NCBI RefSeq assembly: GCF_900129005.1
Contig: NZ_FQUN01000004.1
Span: forward strand, 62,001 to 126,000
Origin: Leeuwenhoekiella marinoflava DSM 3653
Lineage (GTDB): Bacteria; Bacteroidota; Bacteroidia; Flavobacteriales; Flavobacteriaceae
Direction of reading: 5' to 3'
DNA length: 64,000 nt
In this document: positions 42,113 to 51,402 of the stretch, piece by piece
Layout of the letters: every line of letters starts with the position of its first letter
Position numbering within the stretch: the first letter of the stretch is position 1
The notes under the pieces: generated by a model
Database searches by the model: none
What the model was told of the DNA's origin: nothing
Seen by the model: the letters and a program-made list of their open reading frames with translations, nothing else
Translations under genes and position numbers: made by a program

Positions 42113-43360
42113 TTATGCTATTAAATCTGAATTGTCTTTTTCCGGACCGCTGATTAGTGTTGGGATATTTTCTTTTCGAGCCGAAAACTCAAAGGTGCTT
42201 CCTTCGCCTATTTTAGAAGTAACACTGATTTTTCCGCCTAGATTAGCAACCAGTTTTTTAACAGTAGACAGGCCTATTCCATTGCCGCGGTTTCCGTTGT
42301 TATCTTTTGGAGCTACAATAGAAAATAGATTGAAAATCTCTTCTATTTTCTCTTGCGGAATCCCAATGCCGTTGTCAATGACTTTAAAACGGTAAAAATT
42401 ATCGTCTTCATTAAAATCAACGTTAATTACCGGCTCTTTTTTGTCATTGTATTTAAGGCTGTTGCCTAATAGGTTGATGAAAATCTGATGCAAAGCAACA
42501 CGGTTACAATATATGATGTGATTCGCTTCCGGCAGGTTTATTACGGTCTTGTAATCGTGATTGAGCATATCTTCTATTTGCTCCAATAAATCGTGAATGT
42601 CAAACGATTCTCGCTGATCTATTGTGAGATTATCACTCTCGTAATGCTGTAAAATTCCGTTTATGTATTCACTTAGTGAAAAAGAAGAACTTTTGAGATA
42701 ATTCAAATAATCCAATCCTTTCTCATCTAGCAGCTCTTTGTATTTGGTTTTGAGCAGGTCTGTTGTGGTAATGATATTAGCCAAAGGCATTTTCATATCA
42801 TGGGAAACCACACCTGCAAATTCTTTTAAGAGACTATTTTTCTTAAGAAGATTTTTTTGTAGATTTTTATTTTCAATGTTTTGACGACGCAGTTCAAAAA
42901 GACTCACGACTTGGCTGGCAAGAGCAACCATAGTGCTTATTTGTTTATCGTTGAGTTCGCGAGGTTCATGATCAAAAACGCAAAGCGTCCCTAATGCGTG
43001 CCCGCCTTTATCTATAAGAGGCACTCCTGCATAAAAAATAGCTTTTAGATCACCAGTAACCAGCGGGTTGTTCTTGAAGCGGTCATCTAGGCGAGCATCT
43101 GGAATTATAAAAACAGAATCTTTAGTTTGTATGGCATGGGTGCAAAAAGAAATCTCACGAGGAGATTCATTAAAAGGAACACCGTAATGAGACTTTAAAA
43201 AGTTACGGTTATAATCAAGCATGGTGATTAACGCGATGGGGGTGCCGCAGATGAATGATGCTATCTGGGTGATATCATCATAACTTTTTTCGGGCAAGGT
43301 TCCTACCAATTTGTAAGAGTCAACAGCCTTTTGTCTTTTTTGTTCGTCTATTTGCAACAT
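42113..43360 (-). CDS. GAF-domain sensor histidine kinase
   Basis: A 415-residue soluble kinase. The GAF domain (about residues 20-165) has FICGTPIALITMLDYNRNFLKS and DSVFIIPDARLDDRFKNNPLV; it is followed by a coiled-coil linker and the dimerisation box FAGVVSHDMKMPLANI (His near residue 188). The ATP-binding domain has NLLGNSLKYND (N box), DNGIGIPQEKI (G1) and GNGIGLSTVKKL (G2). There is no membrane segment and no receiver domain. It lies 40 bp downstream of a close paralog, so the two arose by tandem duplication. No response regulator is adjacent. Confidence 0.92.
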   Translation of the reverse strand: MLQIDEQKRQKAVDSYKLVGTLPEKSYDDITQIASFICGTPIALITMLDYNRNFLKSHYGVPFNESPREISFCTHAIQTKDSVFIIPDARLDDRFKNNPLVTGDLKAIFYAGVPLIDKGGHALGTLCVFDHEPRELNDKQISTMVALASQVVSLFELRRQNIENKNLQKNLLKKNSLLKEFAGVVSHDMKMPLANIITTTDLLKTKYKELLDEKGLDYLNYLKSSSFSLSEYINGILQHYESDNLTIDQRESFDIHDLLEQIEDMLNHDYKTVINLPEANHIIYCNRVALHQIFINLLGNSLKYNDKKEPVINVDFNEDDNFYRFKVIDNGIGIPQEKIEEIFNLFSIVAPKDNNGNRGNGIGLSTVKKLVANLGGKISVTSKIGEGSTFEFSARKENIPTLISGPEKDNSDLIA

Positions 43361-43400
43361 GCTATAAAATGAATGTAAATATAATAAACAAATATTCAGA

Positions 43401-44612
43401 TTATACGCTTAGCTTTTTTATTGTAAAATCAAAAGTGGCACCTTTGTGTTCTTCACTGCTTACGCTAATAATTCCACCCAAAGAATGAACTAAATTACGC
43501 ACGGTAGAAAGACCTATACCATTACCTTTTTTGCCTTTATTGTCTGTTTCTGAAGCTGTACTGAATAAATCAAATATGCTTTCTATTTTATTCTGTGGAA
43601 TGCCTCTTCCGTTATCTGAAACCTGAATGTAATAATACGCGTGGTCTTCTACGCAATTAATGTTTATGATTCCGGTGTCTTTGTCATTATACTTAAGACT
43701 GTTTGTGATAAGATTCAGCAGTATCTGATTTAAAGCTGACCTATTGGTTTGTATTTCGATGCCATTTTCAGGCAAATTGATGATATAATCTTCGTTTATG
43801 TTCAGTAAATCAATAATTTCTTCCAAAAGATCGTGCAGATCGAATACTTCCAGATTTTGCACGGTGAGTGCTTCGCTTTCGTAATAAGAAAGTAAATTAT
43901 CTATATAGTCGCTCAGTGAAAATGAAGATTGCTTTAGATAAGAAAGGTAATTTATGCCTTGCTCGTCAAGACTAGGGGAATACTTTGCTTTTAAAATATC
44001 TGTAGTAACAATCATATTTGCAAGAGGCATTTTCATATCATGAGACACGGTACCCGCAAATTTTCTCAATTGTTCATTTTTTTTCTGAAGTAAGCTTTCT
44101 ACCTCTCGCAGTTGAAGATTACTTTTACGCAACTCAAATAAACTTTCTACTTGGGATGCCAAATCTTTTAAAGATGCAAGTTGAGATTTTGAGAGCGTTT
44201 TAGGTTGATGATCTATGATACATAGCGTACCAATAGCATTCCCTTTTTTAGTAAGTAACGGAACTCCTGCGTAAAAAATAACCGGATAGTCTGAAGTGAG
44301 CAACGGATTGTTTTTAAACCTTGTATCTAATCGAGAATCTGGGATAATAGTAATTTCTTTAGGCTGAAGTATGGCGTGCGCACAAAATGAAATGTCACGT
44401 TCTGTATCGCAAATATCCCAACCTGTTTTTGATTTAAACCATTGTTGGTCAGAATCTATCAGCGAGATTACAGCGATTGGTACTTCGCAAATAGCCGAAG
44501 CAAGTCTTGTAATGATATCAAAATTAGGATCGGTTTCTGTGTGCATCAGCTTTAATTGCCGAAGTTCTAGTAATCGATCTTGTTCATTTATAGGTTTGGC
44601 TGGTATTTGCAT
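43401..44612 (-). CDS. GAF-domain sensor histidine kinase (tandem paralog)
   Basis: A 403-residue soluble kinase with the same plan as its downstream neighbour: a GAF domain (ICEVPIAVISLIDSDQQWFKS; RLDTRFKNNPLLTSDYPVIF), a short coiled coil, phosphorylated His in FAGTVSHDMKMPLANM (about residue 192), N box NLITNSLKYND, G1 DNGRGIPQNKI and G2 GNGIGLSTVRNL. Its GAF domain carries W-F-K-S and two Cys (DICDTERDISFC) that are largely altered in the paralog. It is first in the pair, and 138 bp separate it from the TIGR02757 gene. Confidence 0.92.
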   Translation of the reverse strand: MQIPAKPINEQDRLLELRQLKLMHTETDPNFDIITRLASAICEVPIAVISLIDSDQQWFKSKTGWDICDTERDISFCAHAILQPKEITIIPDSRLDTRFKNNPLLTSDYPVIFYAGVPLLTKKGNAIGTLCIIDHQPKTLSKSQLASLKDLASQVESLFELRKSNLQLREVESLLQKKNEQLRKFAGTVSHDMKMPLANMIVTTDILKAKYSPSLDEQGINYLSYLKQSSFSLSDYIDNLLSYYESEALTVQNLEVFDLHDLLEEIIDLLNINEDYIINLPENGIEIQTNRSALNQILLNLITNSLKYNDKDTGIININCVEDHAYYYIQVSDNGRGIPQNKIESIFDLFSTASETDNKGKKGNGIGLSTVRNLVHSLGGIISVSSEEHKGATFDFTIKKLSV

Positions 44613-44750
44613 ATTTAATTTAGGAGTCTTGATAAAGATTAGTGCTTGAGAGGTTAAGTTTGCACCTTTAATCTTTATTTCTAAGTAAAGAGGTATTGTC
44701 TTTATCGAGAATAAATGTACTAAATAATAGTATAAATGCTACTTAATGAT

Positions 44751-45542
44751 TTAAAATAAATCGTTCTCAAAAGCGCTCAAGCCAAACAGTGCAAAATCAT
44801 ATTTCACAGGATCTTCAGCATCTAGTTTTCTCAACTGTTTATCAAGTTCAGCAAGTGCTAAAGCATCATTCTGATTACGCTTTAAAAGACCTAGATCACG
44901 AGCAACTCTGCCTGAATGTACATCTAACGGACAAGATAGTACTGCAGCCGGAATTTGATTCCAAATTCCAAAATCTACTCCTGCAGTATTGGGTCTTACC
45001 ATCCACCTTAAAAACATATTGATGCGTTTTGCAGCAGATTTTTTTGAAGGGTCGCTTACGTGTTTTTGAGTACGTCGTAAATGTTCTATTTCAAAAAAAA
45101 GCTTTTTAAACTCAGTTATAGCAGGCTGTAAGGAGTTTTTTGATTTGTATTTTGAAAATATTTCTTCAAGTCCGCCATGGTTCAAATAAATATTTTTCAA
45201 ACTTTTAATAAAAGTAATGAGGTCAATACCATTGAAAGTACGGTGAACAAAATTTTGTAAATAATCAAGATCATCTTCCGAGTGATTGATTACAAAGTCA
45301 TACGGATTCTCCTCTAAAAGATTTATCAGTTTATTGCCATTAGTAATAATGCTTTTGCGATTTCCCCAAGCAATTGTGGCAACCAGAAAGCCTATAATTT
45401 CAATATCTTCTTTTTTAGAAAACTGATGTGGAATTTGGATAGGGTCTGTACCTATAAATTTTGGGCTTTCGTATAAAGCCGCTTTTTCATCTAGAAATTC
45501 TTTAAGCTGTGTTTTGTTGAGCTTAAGCGACGATTTTGCCAT
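44751..45542 (-). CDS. TIGR02757 family protein (DUF2400; DNA glycosylase-like fold)
   Basis: A 263-residue conserved protein. It has the family pattern [50 protein letters not shown] (here in parts: residues 12-60), [13 protein letters not shown], then [16 protein letters not shown] (about residue 178), [19 protein letters not shown] and the C-terminal [17 protein letters not shown]. The helix-rich pattern and the [10 protein letters not shown] segment resemble HhH-GPD DNA glycosylases, but catalytic activity has not been shown for this family as far as the sequence tells. It overlaps the upstream LolD-type ATPase gene by 20 bp. Confidence 0.88.
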   Translation of the reverse strand: MAKSSLKLNKTQLKEFLDEKAALYESPKFIGTDPIQIPHQFSKKEDIEIIGFLVATIAWGNRKSIITNGNKLINLLEENPYDFVINHSEDDLDYLQNFVHRTFNGIDLITFIKSLKNIYLNHGGLEEIFSKYKSKNSLQPAITEFKKLFFEIEHLRRTQKHVSDPSKKSAAKRINMFLRWMVRPNTAGVDFGIWNQIPAAVLSCPLDVHSGRVARDLGLLKRNQNDALALAELDKQLRKLDAEDPVKYDFALFGLSAFENDLF

Positions 45543-46185
45543 CTACCATGCTTAGTTTGCGATCTGCCATTGCAGCAAGATCTTCATTATGCGTCACAAT
45601 TACAAAAGTTTGATTGTAGGTGTCGCGTAGTTTAAAAAAGAGTTTGTGTAGGTTTTCTGCAGATTCACTATCTAAATTTCCAGAAGGTTCATCGGCTAAA
45701 ATAAGCGCCGGTTCATTAATTAAAGATCGTGCTACAGCAACACGTTGTTGCTCACCTCCAGATAATTCTCCGGGTTTGTGGTTGATGCGGTGATCAAGCC
45801 CCAGAAAGCCTAATAATTCTTTAGCCTTGGTTTCTGCTTCAGCTTTGCTTTTTTTAGCTATAAAAGCTGGGATGCATACATTCTCCAAAGCTGTAAATTC
45901 TGGCAAAAGCTGATGAAACTGAAAAATAAAACCAATATTGAGGTTTCTAAATTTACTGAGTTCTTTTTCGCTTAATGAGGTAATAAGCGTATCATTAATG
46001 CTTAAGCTGGTATTGGGTTTTTTGTCTGCGCGATCTAGAGTTCCTAAAATTTGTAAGAGTGTGGTTTTACCTGCGCCGCTGGCACCTACAACAGACACTA
46101 CCTCTCCACTTTTTATCTCTAAATCAACTCCTTTCAGCACTTCTACAGAACCGTAGGATTTATAAATATTTTCAGCTTTAATCAT
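45523..46185 (-). CDS. ABC transporter ATP-binding protein, LolD/MacB-type
   Basis: A 220-residue ABC ATPase of the LolD/MacB/FtsE group. Walker [13 protein letters not shown] (residues 34-45), Q-loop [18 protein letters not shown], signature [15 protein letters not shown] (about 141) and Walker [13 protein letters not shown] with the switch His in [10 protein letters not shown]. LolD-type ATPases pair with FtsX-fold permeases to extract lipoproteins. No permease gene is adjacent here; the closest FtsX-type permease lies at 31880-33121, which may or may not be the partner. Its 3' end overlaps the TIGR02757 gene by 20 bp. Confidence 0.92.
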   Translation of the reverse strand: MIKAENIYKSYGSVEVLKGVDLEIKSGEVVSVVGASGAGKTTLLQILGTLDRADKKPNTSLSINDTLITSLSEKELSKFRNLNIGFIFQFHQLLPEFTALENVCIPAFIAKKSKAEAETKAKELLGFLGLDHRINHKPGELSGGEQQRVAVARSLINEPALILADEPSGNLDSESAENLHKLFFKLRDTYNQTFVIVTHNEDLAAMADRKLSMVDGKIVA

Positions 46186-46445
46186 CGTTTTTCTAAAATC
46201 AGTGTGGGTTGATATTCGGGTTTAAATAAATTTTAAAAGTCATTAAACTCTAATAGCGTTATTATACAAAGGCTGGTATTTTTTCGTAAGATAAACAACA
46301 ATTTTTCGACTAGCTTGTTGCATTTCAATCTTAAGAAAAATCAGCTTTGATAATCAGTTTTCAAAGATAAGACAGTGTGAAAGATTAAAGCTAATGCAGA
46401 TGGATTTTGTCATTTTGTTTAACGATTTGATGAAATGTATTAACA

Positions 46446-46464
46446 AAAGGTTAAACTAACCTTT
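46446..46464. repeat. Inverted repeat upstream of msrA
   Basis: AAAGGTTA, a 3-nt AAC loop and TAACCTTT form a perfect 8-bp inverted repeat. It lies 17 bp before the -7 box of msrA, near where the -33 element should be, so it could be an operator. The rest of the 306-bp gap (46186-46491) shows no gene. Confidence 0.45.
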
Positions 46465-46481
46465 AAACTAGTATCAGGTTA

Positions 46482-46489
46482 TATATTTG
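46482..46489 (+). promoter_or_regulatory. -7 box of msrA, adjacent to the start codon
   Basis: TATATTTG, an exact TAnnTTTG match, ends 2 bp before the first ATG (46492) and 5 bp before the second (46495). Transcription would begin at about the start codon. Confidence 0.5.
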
Positions 46490-46491
46490 TT

Positions 46492-47046
46492 ATGATGAGT
46501 GAGAATTTAGAAAAAGCTACATTCGCTAATGGTTGTTTTTGGTGTTCCGAAGCAGTTTTTCAGCGTTTTAAAGGAATTTATAATGTGAAGAGTGGTTATA
46601 CGGGGGGATTTATTAAAAATCCGCCATATCGCGAAGTGTGTCAGGGGAGAACCGGTCATGCTGAAGGAATACAGTTTGACTACGATCCAAGTGTTATTTC
46701 GTATCAAGAGTTGCTTCAGGTATTTTTTACCACGCACGATCCTACAACTTTAAACCGTCAAGGTAATGATGTAGGGACACAATATAGAAGCGCTATCTTT
46801 TACCATACCGAAGAACAAAAACAAAAAGCTGAAAATTTCATCAAGTATCTGGATTCTGAGCAGGTTTTTGATTCTAAAATTGTCACAGAAGTGACCGAAG
46901 CAAAACCATTTTATCTGGCAGAAGAAGAGCACGATTCTTATTATAACAAGAATAAAATGCAGGGTTATTGCCAGTTTATTATAAATCCTAAAGTGAATAA
47001 AATTAAGCAACTTTACCGAAATAAACTTCAGGAGGTTTATTTATAG
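46492..47046 (+). CDS. msrA: Peptide-methionine (S)-S-oxide reductase
   Basis: MsrA repairs oxidised methionine S-sulfoxides in proteins. The catalytic motif FANGCFWCSEAVFQ is at about residues 11-24 and the resolving region with YCQFIINPKVNKIKQLY near the C-terminus; GGFIKNPPYREVCQGRTGHAEG and HDPTTLNRQGNDVGTQYRS are also typical. Length, 184 residues, is normal. Two in-frame ATGs exist (46492, 46495). It lies 12 bp before folE and is probably co-transcribed. Confidence 0.95.
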   Translation: MMSENLEKATFANGCFWCSEAVFQRFKGIYNVKSGYTGGFIKNPPYREVCQGRTGHAEGIQFDYDPSVISYQELLQVFFTTHDPTTLNRQGNDVGTQYRSAIFYHTEEQKQKAENFIKYLDSEQVFDSKIVTEVTEAKPFYLAEEEHDSYYNKNKMQGYCQFIINPKVNKIKQLYRNKLQEVYL

Positions 47047-47058
47047 AAAATACAGTTT

Positions 47059-47658
47059 ATGAGGCCATATAGAGAATTTGAAGAATACAATATCGAGGTT
47101 CAGGAAGGTATAAAAGATCGTTATAAATCAATTATTGCAGATCTTGGTGAAGATGTAAATCGCGAAGGAATTGTAAAAACGCCAGAGCGTGCAGCTAAAG
47201 CGATGATGTATCTTACCAGTGGTTATGATGTAGATGCAAGTGAAATCTTGAGCGGTGCGATGTTTAAAGAAGATTATAATGAGATGGTAATCGTAAAGAA
47301 TATAGAGTTGTATTCTTTATGTGAACATCATCTGTTACCTTTTTTTGGGAAAGCACACATAGCCTATATCCCTAACGGTCATATTGTAGGATTAAGTAAA
47401 TTGCCTCGTGTGGTAGATGTTTTTTCACGCAGATTACAGGTGCAAGAGCGTTTAACACATGATATTTTAGAGTGTATCAATAATACATTGAAGCCACAAG
47501 GTGTAGCGGTTGTTATTGAAGCTTCACATATGTGTATGATGATGCGCGGCGTTCAAAAACAAAATTCTACAACAACTACATCTGGGTTTAGAGGACAGTT
47601 TGAGCACAATGAAACGCGTAATGAGTTTTTAAAGCTTATTGGTTCAGATTTAAGTTAG
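47059..47658 (+). CDS. folE: GTP cyclohydrolase I
   Basis: FolE converts GTP to 7,8-dihydroneopterin triphosphate, the first step of folate synthesis (and of queuosine precursors). It has 199 residues. The Zn site and active-site motifs are present: [20 protein letters not shown] (Cys and His-His, about residues 93-112), [23 protein letters not shown], and [21 protein letters not shown] with the second Zn Cys. The C-terminal FLKLIGS is as in other FolE proteins. It follows msrA by 12 bp. Confidence 0.96.
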   Translation: MRPYREFEEYNIEVQEGIKDRYKSIIADLGEDVNREGIVKTPERAAKAMMYLTSGYDVDASEILSGAMFKEDYNEMVIVKNIELYSLCEHHLLPFFGKAHIAYIPNGHIVGLSKLPRVVDVFSRRLQVQERLTHDILECINNTLKPQGVAVVIEASHMCMMMRGVQKQNSTTTTSGFRGQFEHNETRNEFLKLIGSDLS

Positions 47659-47772
47659 TTTGGCAAGTTATTTGCTTATCTTTAAATGTCTATCCAACTA
47701 TTAATCATATTGGGGAGATTATTGAATTTGAGAATAGTCTCAGTGTTTCAATAGTGATTAAAACAATTTCAG

Positions 47773-48081
47773 ATGAAAACATTAAATTATAATTTATTAT
47801 TTAAGGGTGTTCTTTTTGATTTGATTGGAATGCTTTCTATGGCGATACCTGTTGTAGGTCCTTTTTTAGATCTCGCTTGGGCGCCCTATGCTGCAAAACA
47901 AATGGGTGAAATGTATCCCGGCAGAAATGGTAAAATTGCTTCAATAATAGTATTTATAGAAGAGATACTTCCATTTACAGATATAATCCCGTCATTCACT
48001 TTAATGTGGATTTATACTTATTTAATGAGCTCGCAACCTGAAAGGAATACTCGAGTTATTCCAATTCGTATTAACGATTAA
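47773..48081 (+). CDS. Small hypothetical membrane protein
   Basis: A 102-residue protein, not recognised. It contains two or three hydrophobic segments: LLFKGVLFDLIGMLSMAIPVVGPFLDLAWAPYA (residues about 8-40, containing a VGPFLDLAWAPYAA stretch), IASIIVFIEEILPFTDIIPSF and TLMWIYTYLMSS, with a charged tail ending NTRVIPIRIND. The Asp-Leu-Ala-Trp-Ala-Pro and LPFTDIIPSFTLMW elements look like repeated re-entrant or membrane-edge motifs and may reflect an internal duplication. It stands alone behind folE, with a terminator after it. Confidence 0.6.
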   Translation: MKTLNYNLLFKGVLFDLIGMLSMAIPVVGPFLDLAWAPYAAKQMGEMYPGRNGKIASIIVFIEEILPFTDIIPSFTLMWIYTYLMSSQPERNTRVIPIRIND

Positions 48082-48086
48082 AAAAA

Positions 48087-48123
48087 CAAAAAAAGGATGC
48101 TAATTAGTATCCTTTTTTTTTTT
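48087..48123 (+). terminator. Rho-independent terminator of the small membrane protein gene
   Basis: A 14-bp stem (AAAAAGGATGCTAA paired with TTAGTATCCTTTTT, one G-T pair) followed by a long T run. Confidence 0.85.
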
Positions 48124-48162
48124 GTTTTTCTTAATCTCTAAGAATCAAAATTTAAAATTCTC

Positions 48163-48550
48163 CTACGGATGTTTTATGGCATTTTTCATCCACAGCATAG
48201 CTTCTTCTTTAGTACCAAATATTCTGAATGTCTTTTTTTTGAAAAACTCTCCTTCAATTTTAGCGTTGCTTTTACATATTTCAGAAAAAGAAACTATGGC
48301 AAATACTTTAAGGTTATCTACTTTGTTTAAGTTTATATTAATAAGTGGGTTAATGCTGTGCCCATGTTCCCTTATTGAAATATATCCGAATGGCTTTTGA
48401 TTGAAATAATCTAGACATACATCTAAGAAAATTTGACGTTCCTTTTGATCAAAATCTATATGGATATATAGCCTATGGTAAACGATTCGTGTAATTCAAG
48501 AATACCGATATTTAAATCTAATTGAGAGCAAGAAGAAGTTGAGTATATAA
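48163..48550 (-). pseudogene. Decayed gene, remnant of a SpoIIAA/STAS-like small protein
   Basis: On the minus strand two overlapping frames together read as one protein of about 125 residues. Upstream frame: LDLNIGILELHESFTIGYIS, ended by TAG at 48456-48458. Downstream frame, offset by one base: DFDQKERQIFLDVCLDYFN, then QKPFGYISIREHGHSINPLI, NLKVFAIVSFSEICKSNAKI and FGTKEEAMLWMKNAI, ending in TAG at 48163-48165. The two halves join around 48459-48495. No ATG, GTG or TTG start exists in the upstream frame. The C-terminal pattern resembles the small flavobacterial proteins related to SpoIIAA/STAS domains. It lies within the gap between the small membrane protein and clpC. Confidence 0.55.
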
Positions 48551-48557
48551 GATGAGC

Positions 48558-48586
48558 AAAAAAAAAGTCGCCAACTGGCGACTTTT
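48558..48586 (-). terminator. Rho-independent terminator of clpC
   Basis: On the minus strand: AAAAGTCGCC, AGTT loop, GGCGACTTTT, followed by a T run (nine T in total), 20 bp after the clpC stop. Confidence 0.88.
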
Positions 48587-48606
48587 AAGTTCTGTTTAAT
48601 TTTGAT

Positions 48607-51153
48607 TTAAGATTGAGCAGAATTTTCAGTCTTCTCAATTCTAATTGTCAATTCATCTTTACCTTCTTCAATATCCATAAAGATATTATCGCCTTCACTT
48701 ACCTTAGAAGTTATAATCTCTTCCGCTAGGGCATCTTCAATATATTTTTGAATAGCTCTCTTAAGAGGTCTTGCACCGTATTCCTTATCAAAACCTTTAT
48801 CGCTGATAAAGTCTTTCGCTTTATCACTAAGTTCTAGGTGGTAACCCAGAGACTCAATACGTTGATACAGTTTTTTAAGCTCGATATCAATAATTAGGTG
48901 AATTTCTTTGCGATCTAGTGCGTTGAATACAACAACATCATCTACACGGTTCAAAAATTCTGGAGCGAAAGCCTTTTTAAGGGCTTGTTGAATCACGCCT
49001 TTAGCGTTATCATCTGCTTGTTGTTGACGCGCAGCGGTACCAAAACCAACTCCCTGACCAAAATCCTTCAGTTTACGTGCACCAATATTTGATGTCATAA
49101 TAATCACGGTGTTTCTAAAGTCAATTTTTCGGCCTAAAGAATCTGTGATATAGCCGTCATCAAGAACCTGAAGCAGCATATTGAAAACATCTGGATGTGC
49201 TTTTTCGATCTCATCTAATAAGATAACTGAATAGGGCTTTCTTCTTACTTTTTCAGTAAGCTGACCACCTTCTTCATAACCTACGTATCCCGGAGGTGCG
49301 CCAATTAAGCGAGAAATGGCAAATTTTTCCATATACTCACTCATATCAATACGAACAAGTGAATCTTCGTTGTCAAATAATTCGGTAGCTAAAATCTTTG
49401 CAAGCTGCGTTTTACCAACACCAGTCTGACCTAAAAAGATAAACGAACCAATTGGTTTATGCGGATCTTTAAGTCCGGCGCGATTACGCTGAATTGCTTT
49501 AGCAACTTTTGCAACAGCTTCATCCTGACCAATAACCTTAGCTTTTATAGATTTAGGTAATTCAGCAAGCTTGTTGCTTTCGGTTTTCGCAATTCTATTA
49601 ACTGGAATTCCAGACATCATAGAAACAACGTCAGCAACATTATCTTCTGATACCGTTTCTTTATGTTGTTTAGAATCTTCTTCCCAGTTTTGTTGCGCAA
49701 CTGCTAATTCCTTTTCAATATTTTTCTCATCATCACGCAGTTTTGCAGCCTCTTCATATTTCTGTTTTTTAACAACAGAATTTTTACGCTCACGTACTTC
49801 TTCAAGTTGACGTTCCAGATCTAAAATCTTTTTAGGAACATCAATATTTATGATATGCACACGAGAACCTGCCTCATCTAAAGCATCAATTGCCTTGTCT
49901 GGAAGAAAACGATCTGTAATGTATCTGCTGGTAAGCGTAACACAAGCTTTTATAGCTTCTGGTGTGTATTCTACATTATGGTGATCTTCATATTTATCCT
50001 TGATGTTATTAAGGATCTCAATGGTTTCTTCTTCATTGGTAGGTTCAACAATTACCTTTTGAAAGCGACGCTCTAAAGCACCATCTTTTTCGATATATTG
50101 TCTGTATTCATCAAGCGTAGTAGCCCCAATACATTGTATCTCGCCACGTGCTAGTGCCGGTTTAAACATATTACTCGCGTCTAGCGAACCTGTAGCGCCA
50201 CCTGCACCTACAATAGTATGAATCTCATCTATAAAAAGTATGATGTCAGAATTCTTTTCTAATTCATTCATCACAGCTTTCATACGCTCTTCAAATTGGC
50301 CGCGATATTTAGTGCCTGCAACAAGACTTGCAAGGTCTAAAGTTACCACCCGCTTATCAAAAAGAATACGCGAAACTTTACGTTTAACAATGCGTAAGGC
50401 AAGGCCTTCTGCAATTGCAGATTTACCTACACCAGGCTCCCCTATAAGCAAAGGATTGTTCTTTTTACGTCTACTCAATATTTGAGAAACACGCTCTATT
50501 TCTTTCTCACGGCCTACAACCGGATCCAATTTATCTTCTTCAGCCATAGCTGTAAGATCTCGACCAAAATTGTCTAACACCGGAGTTTTAGATTTTTTAT
50601 TCGATTTATTTCCGGGAGTATTAAAAGGATTTTCCTTAGAAGAATCTGCAGTGCCGTCGTCTTCACTAAACGACTCACTTTTAATGGGCTCTATATAATC
50701 GTCATCACTAGTCATCATAAGCTTAAATTGATCTTTTACATTGTCATAATCTACTTTGAGTTTGTTGAGCAACTTGGTTGTTGGATCGTTCTCGTTGCGT
50801 AAAACACAAAGTAAAAGATGCGCTGTGTTAATAGAAGAACTTTGAAAAAGTTTAGCTTCTAAAAAAGTGGTTTTTAAGGCACGTTCTGCCTGCCTTGTAA
50901 GATGTAAATTCTTTTTGTCATTGCTAGCCAGACCAGAACCGGGATTTGCCGGACTTAAGATTTCTACCTTGCGTCTTAAGTGACTTAGGTCTACATCTAA
51001 AGCTTGTAAAATCTCGATAGCTTTGCCGCTTCCGTCACGAAGAAGTCCTAACATTAAATGTTCGGTTCCTATAAAATCATGACCTAATCGTAAAGCTTCT
51101 TCTTTACTAAAGGCTATTACATCTTTAACTCTTGGGGAAAAATTATCATCCAT
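48607..51153 (-). CDS. clpC: ATP-dependent Clp protease ATP-binding subunit ClpC
   Basis: A double-AAA+ unfoldase that feeds substrates to ClpP, 848 residues. The Clp N-terminal domain repeats are at residues about 1-150 ([36 protein letters not shown]). The first AAA+ domain has Walker [15 protein letters not shown] (about 240) and [10 protein letters not shown]; a UVR-like mid segment ([21 protein letters not shown], about 462) marks ClpC rather than ClpA or ClpB; the second AAA+ has [12 protein letters not shown] (about 574), then [12 protein letters not shown] and [10 protein letters not shown]. It is divergent from gyrA. An exact TAATTTTG box at 51234-51241 may be its promoter. No CIRCE element is seen. 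Confidence 0.95.
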   Translation of the reverse strand: MDDNFSPRVKDVIAFSKEEALRLGHDFIGTEHLMLGLLRDGSGKAIEILQALDVDLSHLRRKVEILSPANPGSGLASNDKKNLHLTRQAERALKTTFLEAKLFQSSSINTAHLLLCVLRNENDPTTKLLNKLKVDYDNVKDQFKLMMTSDDDYIEPIKSESFSEDDGTADSSKENPFNTPGNKSNKKSKTPVLDNFGRDLTAMAEEDKLDPVVGREKEIERVSQILSRRKKNNPLLIGEPGVGKSAIAEGLALRIVKRKVSRILFDKRVVTLDLASLVAGTKYRGQFEERMKAVMNELEKNSDIILFIDEIHTIVGAGGATGSLDASNMFKPALARGEIQCIGATTLDEYRQYIEKDGALERRFQKVIVEPTNEEETIEILNNIKDKYEDHHNVEYTPEAIKACVTLTSRYITDRFLPDKAIDALDEAGSRVHIINIDVPKKILDLERQLEEVRERKNSVVKKQKYEEAAKLRDDEKNIEKELAVAQQNWEEDSKQHKETVSEDNVADVVSMMSGIPVNRIAKTESNKLAELPKSIKAKVIGQDEAVAKVAKAIQRNRAGLKDPHKPIGSFIFLGQTGVGKTQLAKILATELFDNEDSLVRIDMSEYMEKFAISRLIGAPPGYVGYEEGGQLTEKVRRKPYSVILLDEIEKAHPDVFNMLLQVLDDGYITDSLGRKIDFRNTVIIMTSNIGARKLKDFGQGVGFGTAARQQQADDNAKGVIQQALKKAFAPEFLNRVDDVVVFNALDRKEIHLIIDIELKKLYQRIESLGYHLELSDKAKDFISDKGFDKEYGARPLKRAIQKYIEDALAEEIITSKVSEGDNIFMDIEEGKDELTIRIEKTENSAQS

Positions 51154-51402
51154 AAACGCTCCAATCTTTTTCTTAGATTTTTAAATAGAATAATTCAAAA
51201 ACCATTCCGTTCATAACTTTGTAAGTAAATTGACAAAATTACTTTCAAAGACACAATGGAAGTTAAGCATACTTATTAAAAACCAAAATTTATTTTTGTT
51301 AATAAAAAGCGGTAGGTGGCTAAAGGTGAAATACCGAAAACACACGAGAAAAACGTATATTGCCCCTTACTGTTTAAACCAATTATTTAAAGATAAATAC
51401 AT

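Noticed and set aside
48122-48400. Plus-strand open frame of 92 residues behind the small membrane protein
   Set aside because: It is the complement of the decayed minus-strand gene and starts inside a terminator; its sequence has no protein-like pattern.
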